A stretch of DNA of 64,000 nucleotides from Latrodectus hesperus. Taxonomy: Eukaryota > Arthropoda > Arachnida > Araneae > Theridiidae. Numbering within the stretch: the first letter of the stretch is position 1; every line of letters begins with the position of its first letter. Both the position numbers and the translations under genes were made by a program. The stretch spans positions 87,004,206 to 87,068,205 of the forward strand of contig CM075855.1 in assembly GCA_037975125.1 (NCBI GenBank), given 5' to 3'. Below, one piece after another: positions 46,680 through 58,870 of the stretch. The notes beneath the pieces are model-generated. The model did not search any database, had not been told where the DNA came from, and saw only the letters and a list, made by a program, of their open reading frames with translations.

Positions 46680-47055
46680 CTCCACCTCTTCTGTTCTTTG
46701 TACATATGTAAAATTTCTTATCTGTATTTAATCTGGTATCATACGGTATTGTAACCTTGTTTGTTTTTTATCTTGTATCATACTGTTTTGTAACCTTGTC
46801 TGTTTTTAATTTTTATAGGCCAAATTGGCCCCCATCTTCCAGTCAGAGCGAGTTCCAATGAACGTCTCTCTCGCCCCATCACTTTGAGCCTTTTTATAGT
46901 GGTTTGGGTCAACCCACCACTTGCTGGGAGTTCTTTCGGTCATTTGACCTTTGCGACCACCTGAACCTTGGCTTCGGCCTTGTAGTACACCTCTTGACTG
47001 GATTACGCAACGACGTTCACTCACCGCATACCTTCGGGTGGGTCGGTGTTCCATT
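46680..47055 (+). other. 3' UTR of the R1-like element
   Basis: It begins after the ORF2 stop. A block ending GTAACCTTGT(T/C)TGTTTTT is duplicated (about 46732-46768 and 46774-46808). The distal part is GC-richer and ends near CCGCATACCTTCGGGTGGGTCGGTG; a similar tail occurs at 54432-54458. Overlapping frames at 46806-47054 (minus) and 46904-47218 (plus) have no domain. Confidence 0.7.
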
Positions 47056-47461
47056 AAGAATATATCTACAGGAATTTTATTTATTTAGGCAAGCATCAAA
47101 CGTGTCACTTAAATACTTTTACCTGTATTCTTATCAAAAATTTTCAGGTTTACAAAATCCACACACAGATTTAAGACAAAAATGTAATACAAATTTTTCT
47201 ATAAAGATAAAAATATAAGTAATAACGAATAAAAATGAGTAATGATAAAAAAATTTATTGTTGATTTGTAATAAATGGCTTTTTATTCTCAATAATGATA
47301 TTTTAAAACTAAATCTTATGTAGAATATAAACTGTAAATGATTTATAGATCTCGTTAATCTTCCCGGCAGTTCATTAATAGGAGAACAAAACTACGCATG
47401 CGCTATCTTCAGCAAGTCAATTTGTTGTTGTTTGTGATTGTTGTTGCGCGGGGCCCCGAAC
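47056..47461. other. AT-rich spacer
   Basis: No gene recognised. A GC-rich stretch GCGCGGGGCCCCGAACAGGG at about 47447-47466 precedes the SINE. Confidence 0.5.
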
Positions 47462-47715
47462 AGGGCTGGGCTCTAACAGTTACTGGAAGCATCCAAGTGA
47501 GAGTCTCAATAATTTAGAAGCAGGGATCGAGCAGAAGACCCCTAAAACTTGACCCTCCGTCTCCAGAGGTATCATTTCACTTGGAGGGCGTTGCGAGCAA
47601 GATCTATTAAATGTGCCCCAGCATTCTTTTGTAAACGGTTTAGCTGAGTACGAACTCACAACCTTCCGATAATGAGGACGGCGCCCAAACCAAGCAGGCT
47701 ATCGCTATCTTTTGC
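47462..47715 (-). mobile_element. tRNA-derived SINE, family S1 copy 2
   Basis: The minus-strand head carries a tRNA-like TGCTTGGTTTGGGC A-box region (near 47680-47705) and a B-box-like GAGTTCGTACTC (plus 47646-47657). The body shares AATTTAGAAGCAGGGAT, ATCATTTCACTTGGAGGGC and GTGCCCCA with the copy at 54773. Confidence 0.8.
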
Positions 47716-48594
47716 TGTTTGAAGTAGGTGCCTTATACGAGTGGTCAGACTTCTCTGTATTTAGCAGAGTATCATTATTACTATTTCAGTGAACCGTTAC
47801 TATTAAATCAGTTGTACTTAAACTCTTTGTTTGCTTTTTTATAGAGAAGAGTATATCAGTAAAAATTTCAGTTATCCTGTATTATTCAATTAAAATTTGA
47901 TTAAAATTTATTCAACCGATAGTCCACCTCAAAGGGTTAATTTAATATTATATCTGCTTAAAGGATGCGATATATTTGGTAATTTAAGCAGATATATTAA
48001 AAGATTAATTTATCTGCTTAAATTACTCAATAGTTTCTCTCGTATATATTCTGGCGAATGTTGCTAAACCATCCCAAATCCTATCAAATGAACTAACTTA
48101 CAGGAAGGATTATGATTTCTGGGTTCTGTCTTAAATTTTTTGATGGTTCTCATTATAAAGATTATTTATGAGATCCCTTTGATAAACTTTATAATATAAA
48201 TAAATTTTTATAAGTGACAAATATACAAATTATCTAACCATGATTGAAGTATATTCCCATATTTCTTCCAAGTTTCAACATTTTTTGCACTTCAACACCA
48301 CTTAGTTTGAAGACATACAGTCTAAAGATTATGCAGGGCATTTTAAAATCCACCATCTGCTGGCAGGAATTTTCCAGGAAAATAGGCATTGTTGCAAAGG
48401 TGGAAACATGGATAAATGCACGCATTCCGACCGGAATGATTAACATTCATATCCTGTTGTTCAACAGGGGTTTGGTGTGAACTCAAGATTTGCTCCAAAA
48501 ATTGCATTTCTGTTAGTGGGCCTCGGCAAGCCTGTCATTCTTACACCCGAACTTTTTTCCTTCCTTCTCTATAAACACTGTGTATGTAAAACAT
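47716..48594. other. Intergenic DNA, no recognised gene
   Basis: The 48234-48446 minus frame and overlapping plus frames show no known domain. A TATCTGCTTAAA-type block is repeated at about 47950-48020. A CTCF-like ACCATCTGCTGG (11 of 12 core positions) lies at 48352-48363. Confidence 0.45.
48352..48363 (-). promoter_or_regulatory. CTCF-like motif
   Basis: ACCATCTGCTGG matches GCCMYCTRSTGG at 11 of 12 positions and is followed by CAGG. Confidence 0.35.
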
Positions 48595-48950
48595 TCAAAT
48601 CATTCCTTATTATTTATCCATCTATTCCATGCCCCAGTGACCCAGTAGCTTTACACCGCTTCCTGTTAAGATCAACAAAGTGAAGCATCATTTGCCGAGG
48701 GCAGTGGCTGGGAGGGTGACCACATTACCTTCACCGGGTTGCTGAAGATACATGGGTCGGTACCGTGTCAACGTTATTCTGTGACGTACAAAACCATTCC
48801 ACTGGCATGGCCTGGATGTGGAAAGAAGGGTGCCACCTCAGGTATGACCTCGTCACTTGACCGTGGTCCAAAATGACGAGGCGCTCCGTGATGGATGAGT
48901 ATTCCGCACCCGTTAAACTTAAGGTACAGTACGGAGCGTGCCTGCACCTT
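48595..48950 (+). mobile_element. 5S rRNA-related SINE, family S2 copy 1
   Basis: The core at 48670-48723 (GATCAACAAAGTGAAGCATC ... GGGAGGGTGACCAC) aligns with the internal-promoter half of eukaryotic 5S rRNA. A body of about 230 bp follows (CCGGGTTGCTGAAG, CCGTTAAACTTAAGGTACAG) and is shared with the copies at 56720 and 58555. The 5' part of 5S is too diverged to align confidently. Confidence 0.65.
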
Positions 48951-49000
48951 TATATATGCATCTATCTGTTCCAGTACAAATACATTCGATGAGTATCCCA

Positions 49001-49479
49001 TAAATTGGTTTTGAGTTTTGTATTTAATATTTTTTGTCTAAGTACTTTTAGCTATGTGTAAAATAAAAAAGGAAAATGTCTTGTGTGAGAATTAAACAGC
49101 CTTTTCCTCTTATATTTTTTGTTCTGCATCATTAACACTTTTTATATAATTTCAATGATTCTTTATTTAGAGAAACTGGTAAAAGTTTAGAAGTGAATTC
49201 ATGTATCGATATTTTGAATTCAAATTTCCTTTGAGAAAAATAAGGTTTAGTCAGTAGCTATTGGCAACAATGGTTACAAAAGACACCCTCTAATCAAGCC
49301 TCAGCTCTATTTGCAAATTATTTTATACAAGATGGCCACCTTTCCAATCAAGTTCATTCAATTCAAATAACCTCAAAAATATGAAGCATTCTCTCTGTAA
49401 TACTTATTACCTTTGGATATAAAACTCAAAGTGGTGCTTCATACCCAATCCTAAAAAAAAGCAGTCAGATTATTTGCTT
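49001..49479. other. AT-rich intergenic DNA
   Basis: No gene or distinctive repeat recognised. Confidence 0.55.
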
Positions 49480-49895
49480 TTGTCTACACAACCACTTCTT
49501 TCTTAATGAGACAAATTCCTCGACAGAGAGAAAAAGGTTGTAGTGAAATTCCCTTCAAATATTCCCTAAGATTCCATCTGGGGAAAGAATATTCCCCAAT
49601 CAAAGGGAAAAAGAGAACGGTACAGATCCCAACCCATTTATTGATACTTCCCTAGGGAGCTGTATCTGATAATCAGATTTCGCCTGCTCACCTGGGGGCC
49701 CTGATTCCAGGAGGGGTGTTGCAGGCGAGGAAGATACAGTCTGGTCCTCATCGAATCCACCCTCCCAGGGGACAAAAGAAGACACTGGTGACAAATAGAG
49801 AAGGAGAGATAATTTGAGTCGTCGACAGCTTGTAGCGAAATAATTAGTAAGACGAGTGTAGAGCAAGTCGCATTTATATATTCAGGTGCCACAGT
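49480..49895 (-). mobile_element. Candidate LTR fragment with TATA box
   Basis: Read on the minus strand it begins near TGTGGCACCTGAATATATAA and contains TATATAAATGCG (a TATA box), then an initiator-like stretch and a GC-rich segment with CCCAGGTGAGCAGGCG. Two overlapping minus frames (49600-49866 and 49638-49892) run through it. Composition differs sharply from the flanks. No retroviral protein domain is present and the ends are not defined by a duplication, so a solo or partial LTR is only the most likely reading. Confidence 0.4.
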
Positions 49896-52979
<3,084 letters not shown>

Positions 52980-53430
52980 ATTATCTGGTGGCAGGGATGA
53001 TATAAGACACAAACTGGTCAATAAAGAATCCTCCCCACCTACGCAGATACACCAGTTTTAAAATAATAATCGCATCTTAAGCAGGGAAGGGAAGGTGGAT
53101 CAAGATTTTGGAATAAACGATGCTTTTCCAAGGGCAAGTAGATCACGGGATGGCGAACCACAAATCATGGTCACCACTACACAAGAAGCGCACAAACACC
53201 GTGACCATGTAGACGTGCTTGGGGTGCTAAACGCAACTTATCTGCAACCGTGAGGGCCACGCTATACTGCTAATAACGACAAGGGACAGGACTGAATGAT
53301 TTTTAGACATAACGTGCATGAACGTGCCTTGTGGTCTAATTGAGACCGACACGTTCACTTTTACAAAAAAGGCCGTCCGCCGTCCGTAAGTCTCGTTAAC
53401 GATAAATGATCTAAGGCTCGAAGAAGAAGA
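52980..53430. other. GC-richer island with a stem-loop
   Basis: About 450 bp of balanced composition. A stem TGAACGTG / CACGTTCA (53319-53326 and 53350-53357) encloses a second stem GGTCT / AGACC around AATTG. A longer-range GGTCAC ... GTGACC pair lies near 53169-53206. No protein domain recognised. It may be a conserved regulatory element, a noncoding RNA or a repeat. Confidence 0.35.
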
Positions 53431-53619
53431 TGTTTCCTTGAAATTATTATATTGCGTTGTTCATCCAGTTCAAAATAGATATTCTTACATTAAGGAGCGC
53501 AATATAAAAACAACTATAATGCAGTTTTTTTATAATTATTACTTAAAGCATAAATCGCATAAAGATGATAACAAAAGAGTTCATTGATTATTTATTCATT
53601 ATAAATTTCATATGTATTT

Positions 53620-54050
53620 GAAGCAATTAAATTCTTTGTTATTTAGAAAAATAAGAAAGAAATTATTTTAACTGACTATAAAATTGTCACATTGTATTAA
53701 AATATGCAATAACATTTATCCAATTCAATGTACAATAATATTTATCCAATGACAACTATGCGGTTATATTTATCCAAAAACAATCATACAATAAAATTTA
53801 TCCAATAATATTTACCCAATAACATTTATCCAATAATAATTATGCAATAATATTTATCCAATTGTCCCAACTTTGCCAATACGACTAATAAGCGATTCCT
53901 GGTTTATTTAGGAAAATAAGAGTGGAATTTTATTTTAACTGACTACAAAATTATTGCATCATATTAAAATATGTAATAACATTTATTCTGTTTAATAACA
54001 TTTATCCAATTGCCTCCCTTATAAATGCAAATACGACCGATAAATTGTAA
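53620..54050. repeat. Duplicated segment with degenerate CAATAAYATTTATCCAA array
   Basis: Two homologous units (about 53626-53885 and 53893-54050) share TTTATTTTAACTGACTAYAAAA-type starts and AATACGACYRATAA-type ends. Inside the first, the motif CAATAAYATTTATCCAAT or close variants occurs about seven times; the second unit has two. Confidence 0.8.
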
Positions 54051-54772
54051 AATATTATTAAAAAGTAAATGAGCAATGTACATTTAAAAAATTAATGCTT
54101 CATATTAGGTTGCTGTCAATGTACCCTCAAAAATTCTAATGAATAATATCTGATTTTCACGGTCACAAAACGATATAAATATTATCTCTCAGTTAAACTA
54201 TGTAATACAGATCTCAACGGCCTAAGGCTTTAAGTACTCCAGCTTTTGGCTGTTAGGCTGCCTACTAAACTGCATTACAATTTAAACTACTTGGATACGG
54301 TGTATGGTTTGCATATCTTCCTGACTGCATTTAAAATGGCATCAAAATGGTTAATTTTCTGATACGATTTTCATCCTATGAATTCTACAAGATACAACTT
54401 TATGTGATAATATGTCATAAGATGAAGATGTAGGCCACGACCCACCCGAAGGTATGCGGCAAAGATAATATGCCATAAATGGAATGTTCTTTTATGCTTA
54501 AAATTCTCACCATTTCATCTTTATATACTTTTTTATATATAGTTTTATTTTGTAACTATTCACGCAAATTCGATTGCATGATAATACCTTCTTTTCCTGG
54601 AACAAAACGAAATAGTATCTTTTTTATTCTTGATAAAAAAAATTTCTCTCTATATTTTTTTCAATGTTTAAATTGAAGAAAAGATCAATATTTCATGCGG
54701 TTTTCCAAATTCGACAAATCGAAGTTGTTATCATTTTACCCCAGAATACTTCTCAATTCTTATATCTGAATC
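54051..54772. other. Intergenic DNA with an R1-like 3' tail fragment
   Basis: No gene recognised; the 54479-54676 frame is AT-biased. Minus-strand 54432-54458 reads GCCGCATACCTTCGGGTGGG, the same end sequence as the R1-like 3' UTR. Confidence 0.45.
54432..54458 (-). mobile_element. Short 3' terminal fragment matching the R1-like element
   Basis: About 22-24 bp identical or near-identical to plus 47021-47044, in the opposite orientation. It could be the remnant of a heavily 5'-truncated copy. Confidence 0.5.
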
Positions 54773-55035
54773 TGGCTCTAAACAGTTATTGTAATGAGCC
54801 GGGTGGAAGTCTTTGTAATTTAGAAACGGGGATAAAGAAGAATACCCCCTAATACTTGACCCGTCACCTCCAACGGAATCATTTCACTTGGAGGGCAGTA
54901 TGATCAGGACCTATTTAACGTGCCCCAATCGCCTTTAGTGAACCCGATAAGTTCTCAGTAAAGCCGGGATTCGAACTCACTACTTTTCGGTAACGAGAAT
55001 GCTGCCCTAACCAACCGCAACACAAGCCGACAGAA
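54773..55035 (-). mobile_element. tRNA-derived SINE, family S1 copy 3
   Basis: The best-preserved head of the family. The minus strand reads GCGGTTGGTTAGGGCAGCAT (A-box region, plus 55001-55020) and GTGAGTTCGAATCCCGGC (B box, plus 54966-54978). The body shares AATTTAGAAACGGGGAT, ATCATTTCACTTGGAGGGC and GTGCCCCA with the copy at 47462. Confidence 0.85.
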
Positions 55036-56640
55036 GTCGAAAACATTTACTGTGTTGTTTTTTTCTTCTTTTGGTTCTCGGTGAGGACTTTTCTTATCAT
55101 TTGGAGGTTTATCGCAGGAGTCGTAACAATCAAGTACCATCAGATTAATATAATATTTAATTTCTGATAATCGTTCCTTGAATTTGCTGCTCTCTAATGA
55201 CAGAAATAACTAGTTATCTTTTCATAATTTTTTCAAGAGTAAGATGAACGTCTTTACATTTTTACGAAATTGCAAATTAATCTTCAAGATTAATGTGCAA
55301 TTTTATATATTGCACATTAATATTGAAGCAGATCTAACTTAAAGAAAACTGTAACCGAGCAATAGTCCATTCTTTTTTTCTAAAATAAAAAAAAAAGAAA
55401 TCAAAGTAGAGAGAATTCTTTTGTTTTATGACTTTAAAACCAGACTTTTTTTTTCCGAGCTAGACACAAAAACAAATAAATACGGAATCCCCGATCTCAA
55501 ATTAAAATGTATGAGTTTTAATTCGAGGAACACGAGTTTAATTACGATTCAGTAAAAAGCCACCTGAAAATCACATTAGGCAACAAAAGAGGCCACGACA
55601 AAAAGGCGCACTTTTGAACTCGTCTCTTGAAATTTTCTTTTAACTACCACTTTTTTAAAACGTCTTCTTGAAGGTAAAAAGTAATTACTGCCACGGCATC
55701 CACGTTAATGAGAGGATGTACAAAAGAGAAATTAAAAGCTTGTCGAAAAAATCTATAACCGTGGCCTTAAGGGTTTATACTCTTCACACGTACTTTAAAG
55801 TTGGGTAAGAAATGTGAATTTTCCCCTATCCTAAAAGCGGACAAAAACAGATTTAGATTTTTAAAAGAAACAAAAAAAATGGCTTAAAAATGTTCTTTTT
55901 TGTAATTTTACCCTCTAGTCATTTCAGAGAAAACAATAGTGTGACAACCAGGTCTTCTAATCATCTCTTCACATTGAGGACAAGATACAATAAAGATTTA
56001 CGTTAAAACTTTTATGGAGAATAAAAGATTTTGACTAAATTCATTGATATTTTGATTTCCATTAGTCATAATTTAAAGTTCTTGTCATGATCCGATAGGA
56101 CAAAAATAAATGACAAACTATTATACTAGTTTAAATAATAAGAAGAAAGTTTATTGCATTGTTTTATCAGAATTAGACACTAAAGTAATTCGTAAGCTTG
56201 TTAGCGGTGAGAGAATTGTTTATATAATTAGAAACTATCCGGTTGACATTGAGGCAAGAAAAGCAACAGTAATCTTCATTATTCAACAATGGTCAGGGGC
56301 TTTATGATCACTTTATAAATCATTGTGCTATTGTGGCAACACAGCATTCTCCACGAAGTTTTAATGTTGGCTGAATGGCAACTGAAGAGGAAAAAACAGA
56401 ACTGAAAATATGTAAATAATCGATCGGCTTATTTCCTTTTCAATATAACTCGTATATATATGCTTGTATAACGTGCAATGTAAATAAGTTAATATTTCAA
56501 TAAATGTTTAAAAGCAAACTCTTGTATGTTGTACTGTTGTATTGACATCAACATCGCCAAACAAAAAGTGGTAGTATAATATATATAGTAGTAGTAGTAA
56601 AACCATAGTGAAACCATAACTACTAAATAATTGTTAAGCC
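55036..56640. other. Intergenic DNA, no recognised gene
   Basis: The 56110-56307 frame (65 codons) has no known domain. A somewhat GC-richer patch lies at about 55480-55830. AATAAATGTTTAAAAGC near 56500 could be an old polyadenylation or LTR end. Confidence 0.45.
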
Positions 56641-56654
56641 ACTGCATGGTGTCA

Positions 56655-56700
56655 TGGTCAACCCGTTAACCTTAATGTACAGTCCAGGGTCACCCCACTC
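56655..56700 (+). mobile_element. 3' tail fragment of a family S2 SINE
   Basis: CCCGTTAACCTTAATGTACA followed by GTCCAGGG matches the tail of the S2 copy ending near 57030 (CCGTTAACCTAAAGGTACAG). This suggests a truncated or interrupted earlier copy next to copy 2. Confidence 0.6.
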
Positions 56701-56719
56701 TGTTATGTAGTTATGATGC

Positions 56720-57045
56720 ATGGTGCCATAGAGCTCCTGGGGCTTAGTAGCTTCCTATTAAGATCAGCAAAGTGAAGCATCATTTGACGCGGGCAGTGAT
56801 TGGGAGGGTGACCACGTACTCTCTCTCTCACTGGGTTGCTGCAGGTCCGTGGGTTGGGACGTGTCCACGTTCACATGTGACGTCTAAAGTTCTTCCGCTG
56901 GTGTGGCGCGGATGTAGAGAGGAGGGTGCCAGCTTAGGTGCGAACTCGTCATCTGACCATGGTTCAAATTTACGAGACACTTGGTGATGGTCAAATATTT
57001 CAAATCCGTTAACCTAAAGGTACAGTCCGGGACTTGCTTACTCCG
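56720..57045 (+). mobile_element. 5S rRNA-related SINE, family S2 copy 2
   Basis: The core at 56762-56815 reads GATCAGCAAAGTGAAGCATC ... GACGCGGGCAGTGATTGGGA then GGGTGACCAC. I count about 36 of 54 ungapped matches against a Drosophila-like 5S rRNA segment covering the box A to box C internal promoter. The body then matches the copies at 48595 and 58555. The 56772-56987 open frame is incidental. Confidence 0.7.
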
Positions 57046-57898
57046 CTGTGTACGTGTACACATAGCATAGAGTCATAATGTGTACATATAACATGGTATA
57101 CACATAACATGGTGTCATAATTTTAAATAAATCCATGATGTTATGTAGTGGATACGCTAGCAACTGAAAATTTATGTAAAATCTCAAAATTAAACTCCGT
57201 TTTGATTTGCCAGAAGACTCTTCATAGGTATTCGTCTTCGTTTTCCATTAGGGGAGAAACCCTGTAAGTATTCAAGTACCCAAACAGACAGATGAAAATA
57301 GAGAAAGTAGAAACGCATCACAAATTTTCATCACTCTCCGATTGTTCAGGCTCTGAGATCATTCCAAAACGCACTGTCTGACCACAAGATTTAAGTAAAA
57401 CAATAGAAATATAAGGTACTATGCGAATAATAGCTTATGGCACAGACACTCAAATTCAGAGCTGCATCGTGCTTGAAAGAACTTGATTTTATCAAATATA
57501 TAAAAATGCAAAGAATTAAATGTCAATCTAGTCATGTATTTAAAATAAATAAAAAAACGTTAAATATAGAAAATATCCTTCGCCAGGCTTTCTAGGACCA
57601 AAACTAGAGACCGACTGCCTAGAAAGACTTCTTGCCATTTTAACAGTAAATCAGTTGGAAGACCATGGTCAAAAATAGGGAAATAGGAGGTTTGGAGGAA
57701 AATTTTTTGGATGGTCAGGGCCCACTCAGGGTTATCGTGCCATTGAGAAAAAAAGAATATAATGAATAGACTATCAGGTAAAACTGATGTAAAAATTTAA
57801 AAATCCATGTCATTTGAATTGTGAGAAGACTTTTCAATCATAGTGGATCGTTTCACGTGTCAACAGCGATAAAACCTAATAAACACCTAAGTACACAC

Positions 57899-57944
57899 CG
57901 AAACAGATGTGTATGCAAACACACTGGCATACACATCTGTTTCG
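57899..57944. repeat. Perfect 18-bp inverted repeat
   Basis: CGAAACAGATGTGTATGC (57899-57916) and its reverse complement (57927-57944) are separated by 10 bases. A further CAACAGCG at 57861 pairs with CGCTGTTG at 57943-57950. Confidence 0.95.
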
Positions 57945-57990
57945 CTGTTGGCACTCTGGCAAACACAAACACACTGGCAAACACAAACAA

Positions 57991-58038
57991 ACAGTACTCT
58001 GACCACTGCTAAAGATCAAGCAGTGGTCAGAGTACTGT
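57991..58038. repeat. Perfect 20-bp inverted repeat
   Basis: ACAGTACTCTGACCACTGCT (57991-58010) and its reverse complement (58019-58038) flank AAAGATCA. A CTGGCAAACACAAACA direct repeat lies just upstream, from about 57956. Confidence 0.95.
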
Positions 58039-58554
58039 ACCCATTCCAAATATCACTGTTTTGCTATTTGGCGATAGTGAGACTGCAACGATATAAATAT
58101 TTGACACCCTGATGTGGATAAGCTAACTGCTGAAAACTGGCGTAAACATTTAGATAACCATCTCATTTAGATTTGGGAAAAAATTCTCACAGATAGTGGG
58201 CAGTATTTATGTGTCGTGAGCAAAAATGTACCCCATAAACTCACATGTACCTTTCAAGATAGGAGTACAAACGTAAAACAGAATCACAATATTTATATTC
58301 CATTACATAAATCCTTAGAATCGTACTGGCAACTTTTACTCAAAATTGTCTACAATCCACTATAAGTGCAATTTCATAAATATTTAGCACTTTTTTGTGG
58401 ATTGCCAAGAATTAAGCATTCAATATGATCTTTCTATGGTCGTTTTTCATCAATATATTCTAGTGTCGCAAGGTAAGTAATTCGAAAAAAGCATCTTCAC
58501 AAATATACATTTTACAAATAAGCTGTCATCCTTACCACATACGTATGCACATAC

Positions 58555-58870
58555 AAATCAGTGCAGGCGAACCCAGAACGGAACCTTCGGGTTTGGAATA
58601 GTCGCCCGTCACCAAGAGTCTTATCATTTTGAATCACGGTCATGTGACACTTGAGTTGGGAAGCGTTTTCCATCATTCATCCCACACAAGAGGAAGGAAT
58701 TGGGAGTAAAGTCAGGGACCAGCCCATGGAGCTTCAGCAACCCAGTGAGGGAGAATGTGATCACCCTACCAATCACTGCCTGCGACAAATGATACTTCAC
58801 TTTACCTAAGATGGCACTGGATTTTACGGCAAGTGAAGCTACTGGTCCATTGGAGCTCAACAAACATGTA
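58555..58870 (-). mobile_element. 5S rRNA-related SINE, family S2 copy 3
   Basis: The reverse complement contains AAAGTGAAGTATCATTTGTC followed by GCAGGCAGTGATTGG and GGGTGATCAC (plus about 58757-58808), then TCACTGGGTTGCTGAAG and a body like that of copies 1 and 2. It is more diverged in the tail. Confidence 0.65.

Larger units (their letters stand above)
41966..47055 (+). mobile_element. R1-like non-LTR retrotransposon with intact frames
   Basis: Two overlapping ORFs (41966-43180 and 43170-46679) are followed by a 3' UTR to about 47055. The endonuclease and reverse-transcriptase blocks (NLHHCRA, SYRPICLLSVWGKILDK, LDIKGAF, FADD) are of the R1 type. An RNase H domain is present, so an R1-related or wider I-superfamily clade is meant, not the 28S-specific R1. 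No 28S rDNA is visible. The 5' end and a target duplication were not found. Confidence 0.85.
57130..58260 (+). repeat. Three diverged copies of an unrecognised repeat
   Basis: Segments starting near 57165, 57775 and 58130 share an order of blocks: CTGAAAACT/AAACTGATGTAAA, ...CATTTGAATTGTGAGAAGAC..., then an AAACC...AAGTACNCA...ACAGA block about 60-80 bp later. Spacing between copies is uneven (about 610 and 355 bp). The family is unknown. Confidence 0.55.

Noticed and set aside
41966..47055. R1 inserted in 28S rDNA
   Set aside because: No rRNA sequence flanks the element, so it is R1-like by protein only.
48234..48446. 70-codon minus frame and overlapping plus frames
   Set aside because: No domain and no conservation evidence available.
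53620..54050. CRISPR-like array
   Set aside because: The repeats are degenerate, the spacers are themselves AT-rich and related, and the setting is eukaryotic.
56110..56307. 65-codon plus frame
   Set aside because: Weakly protein-like but unsupported by any motif.
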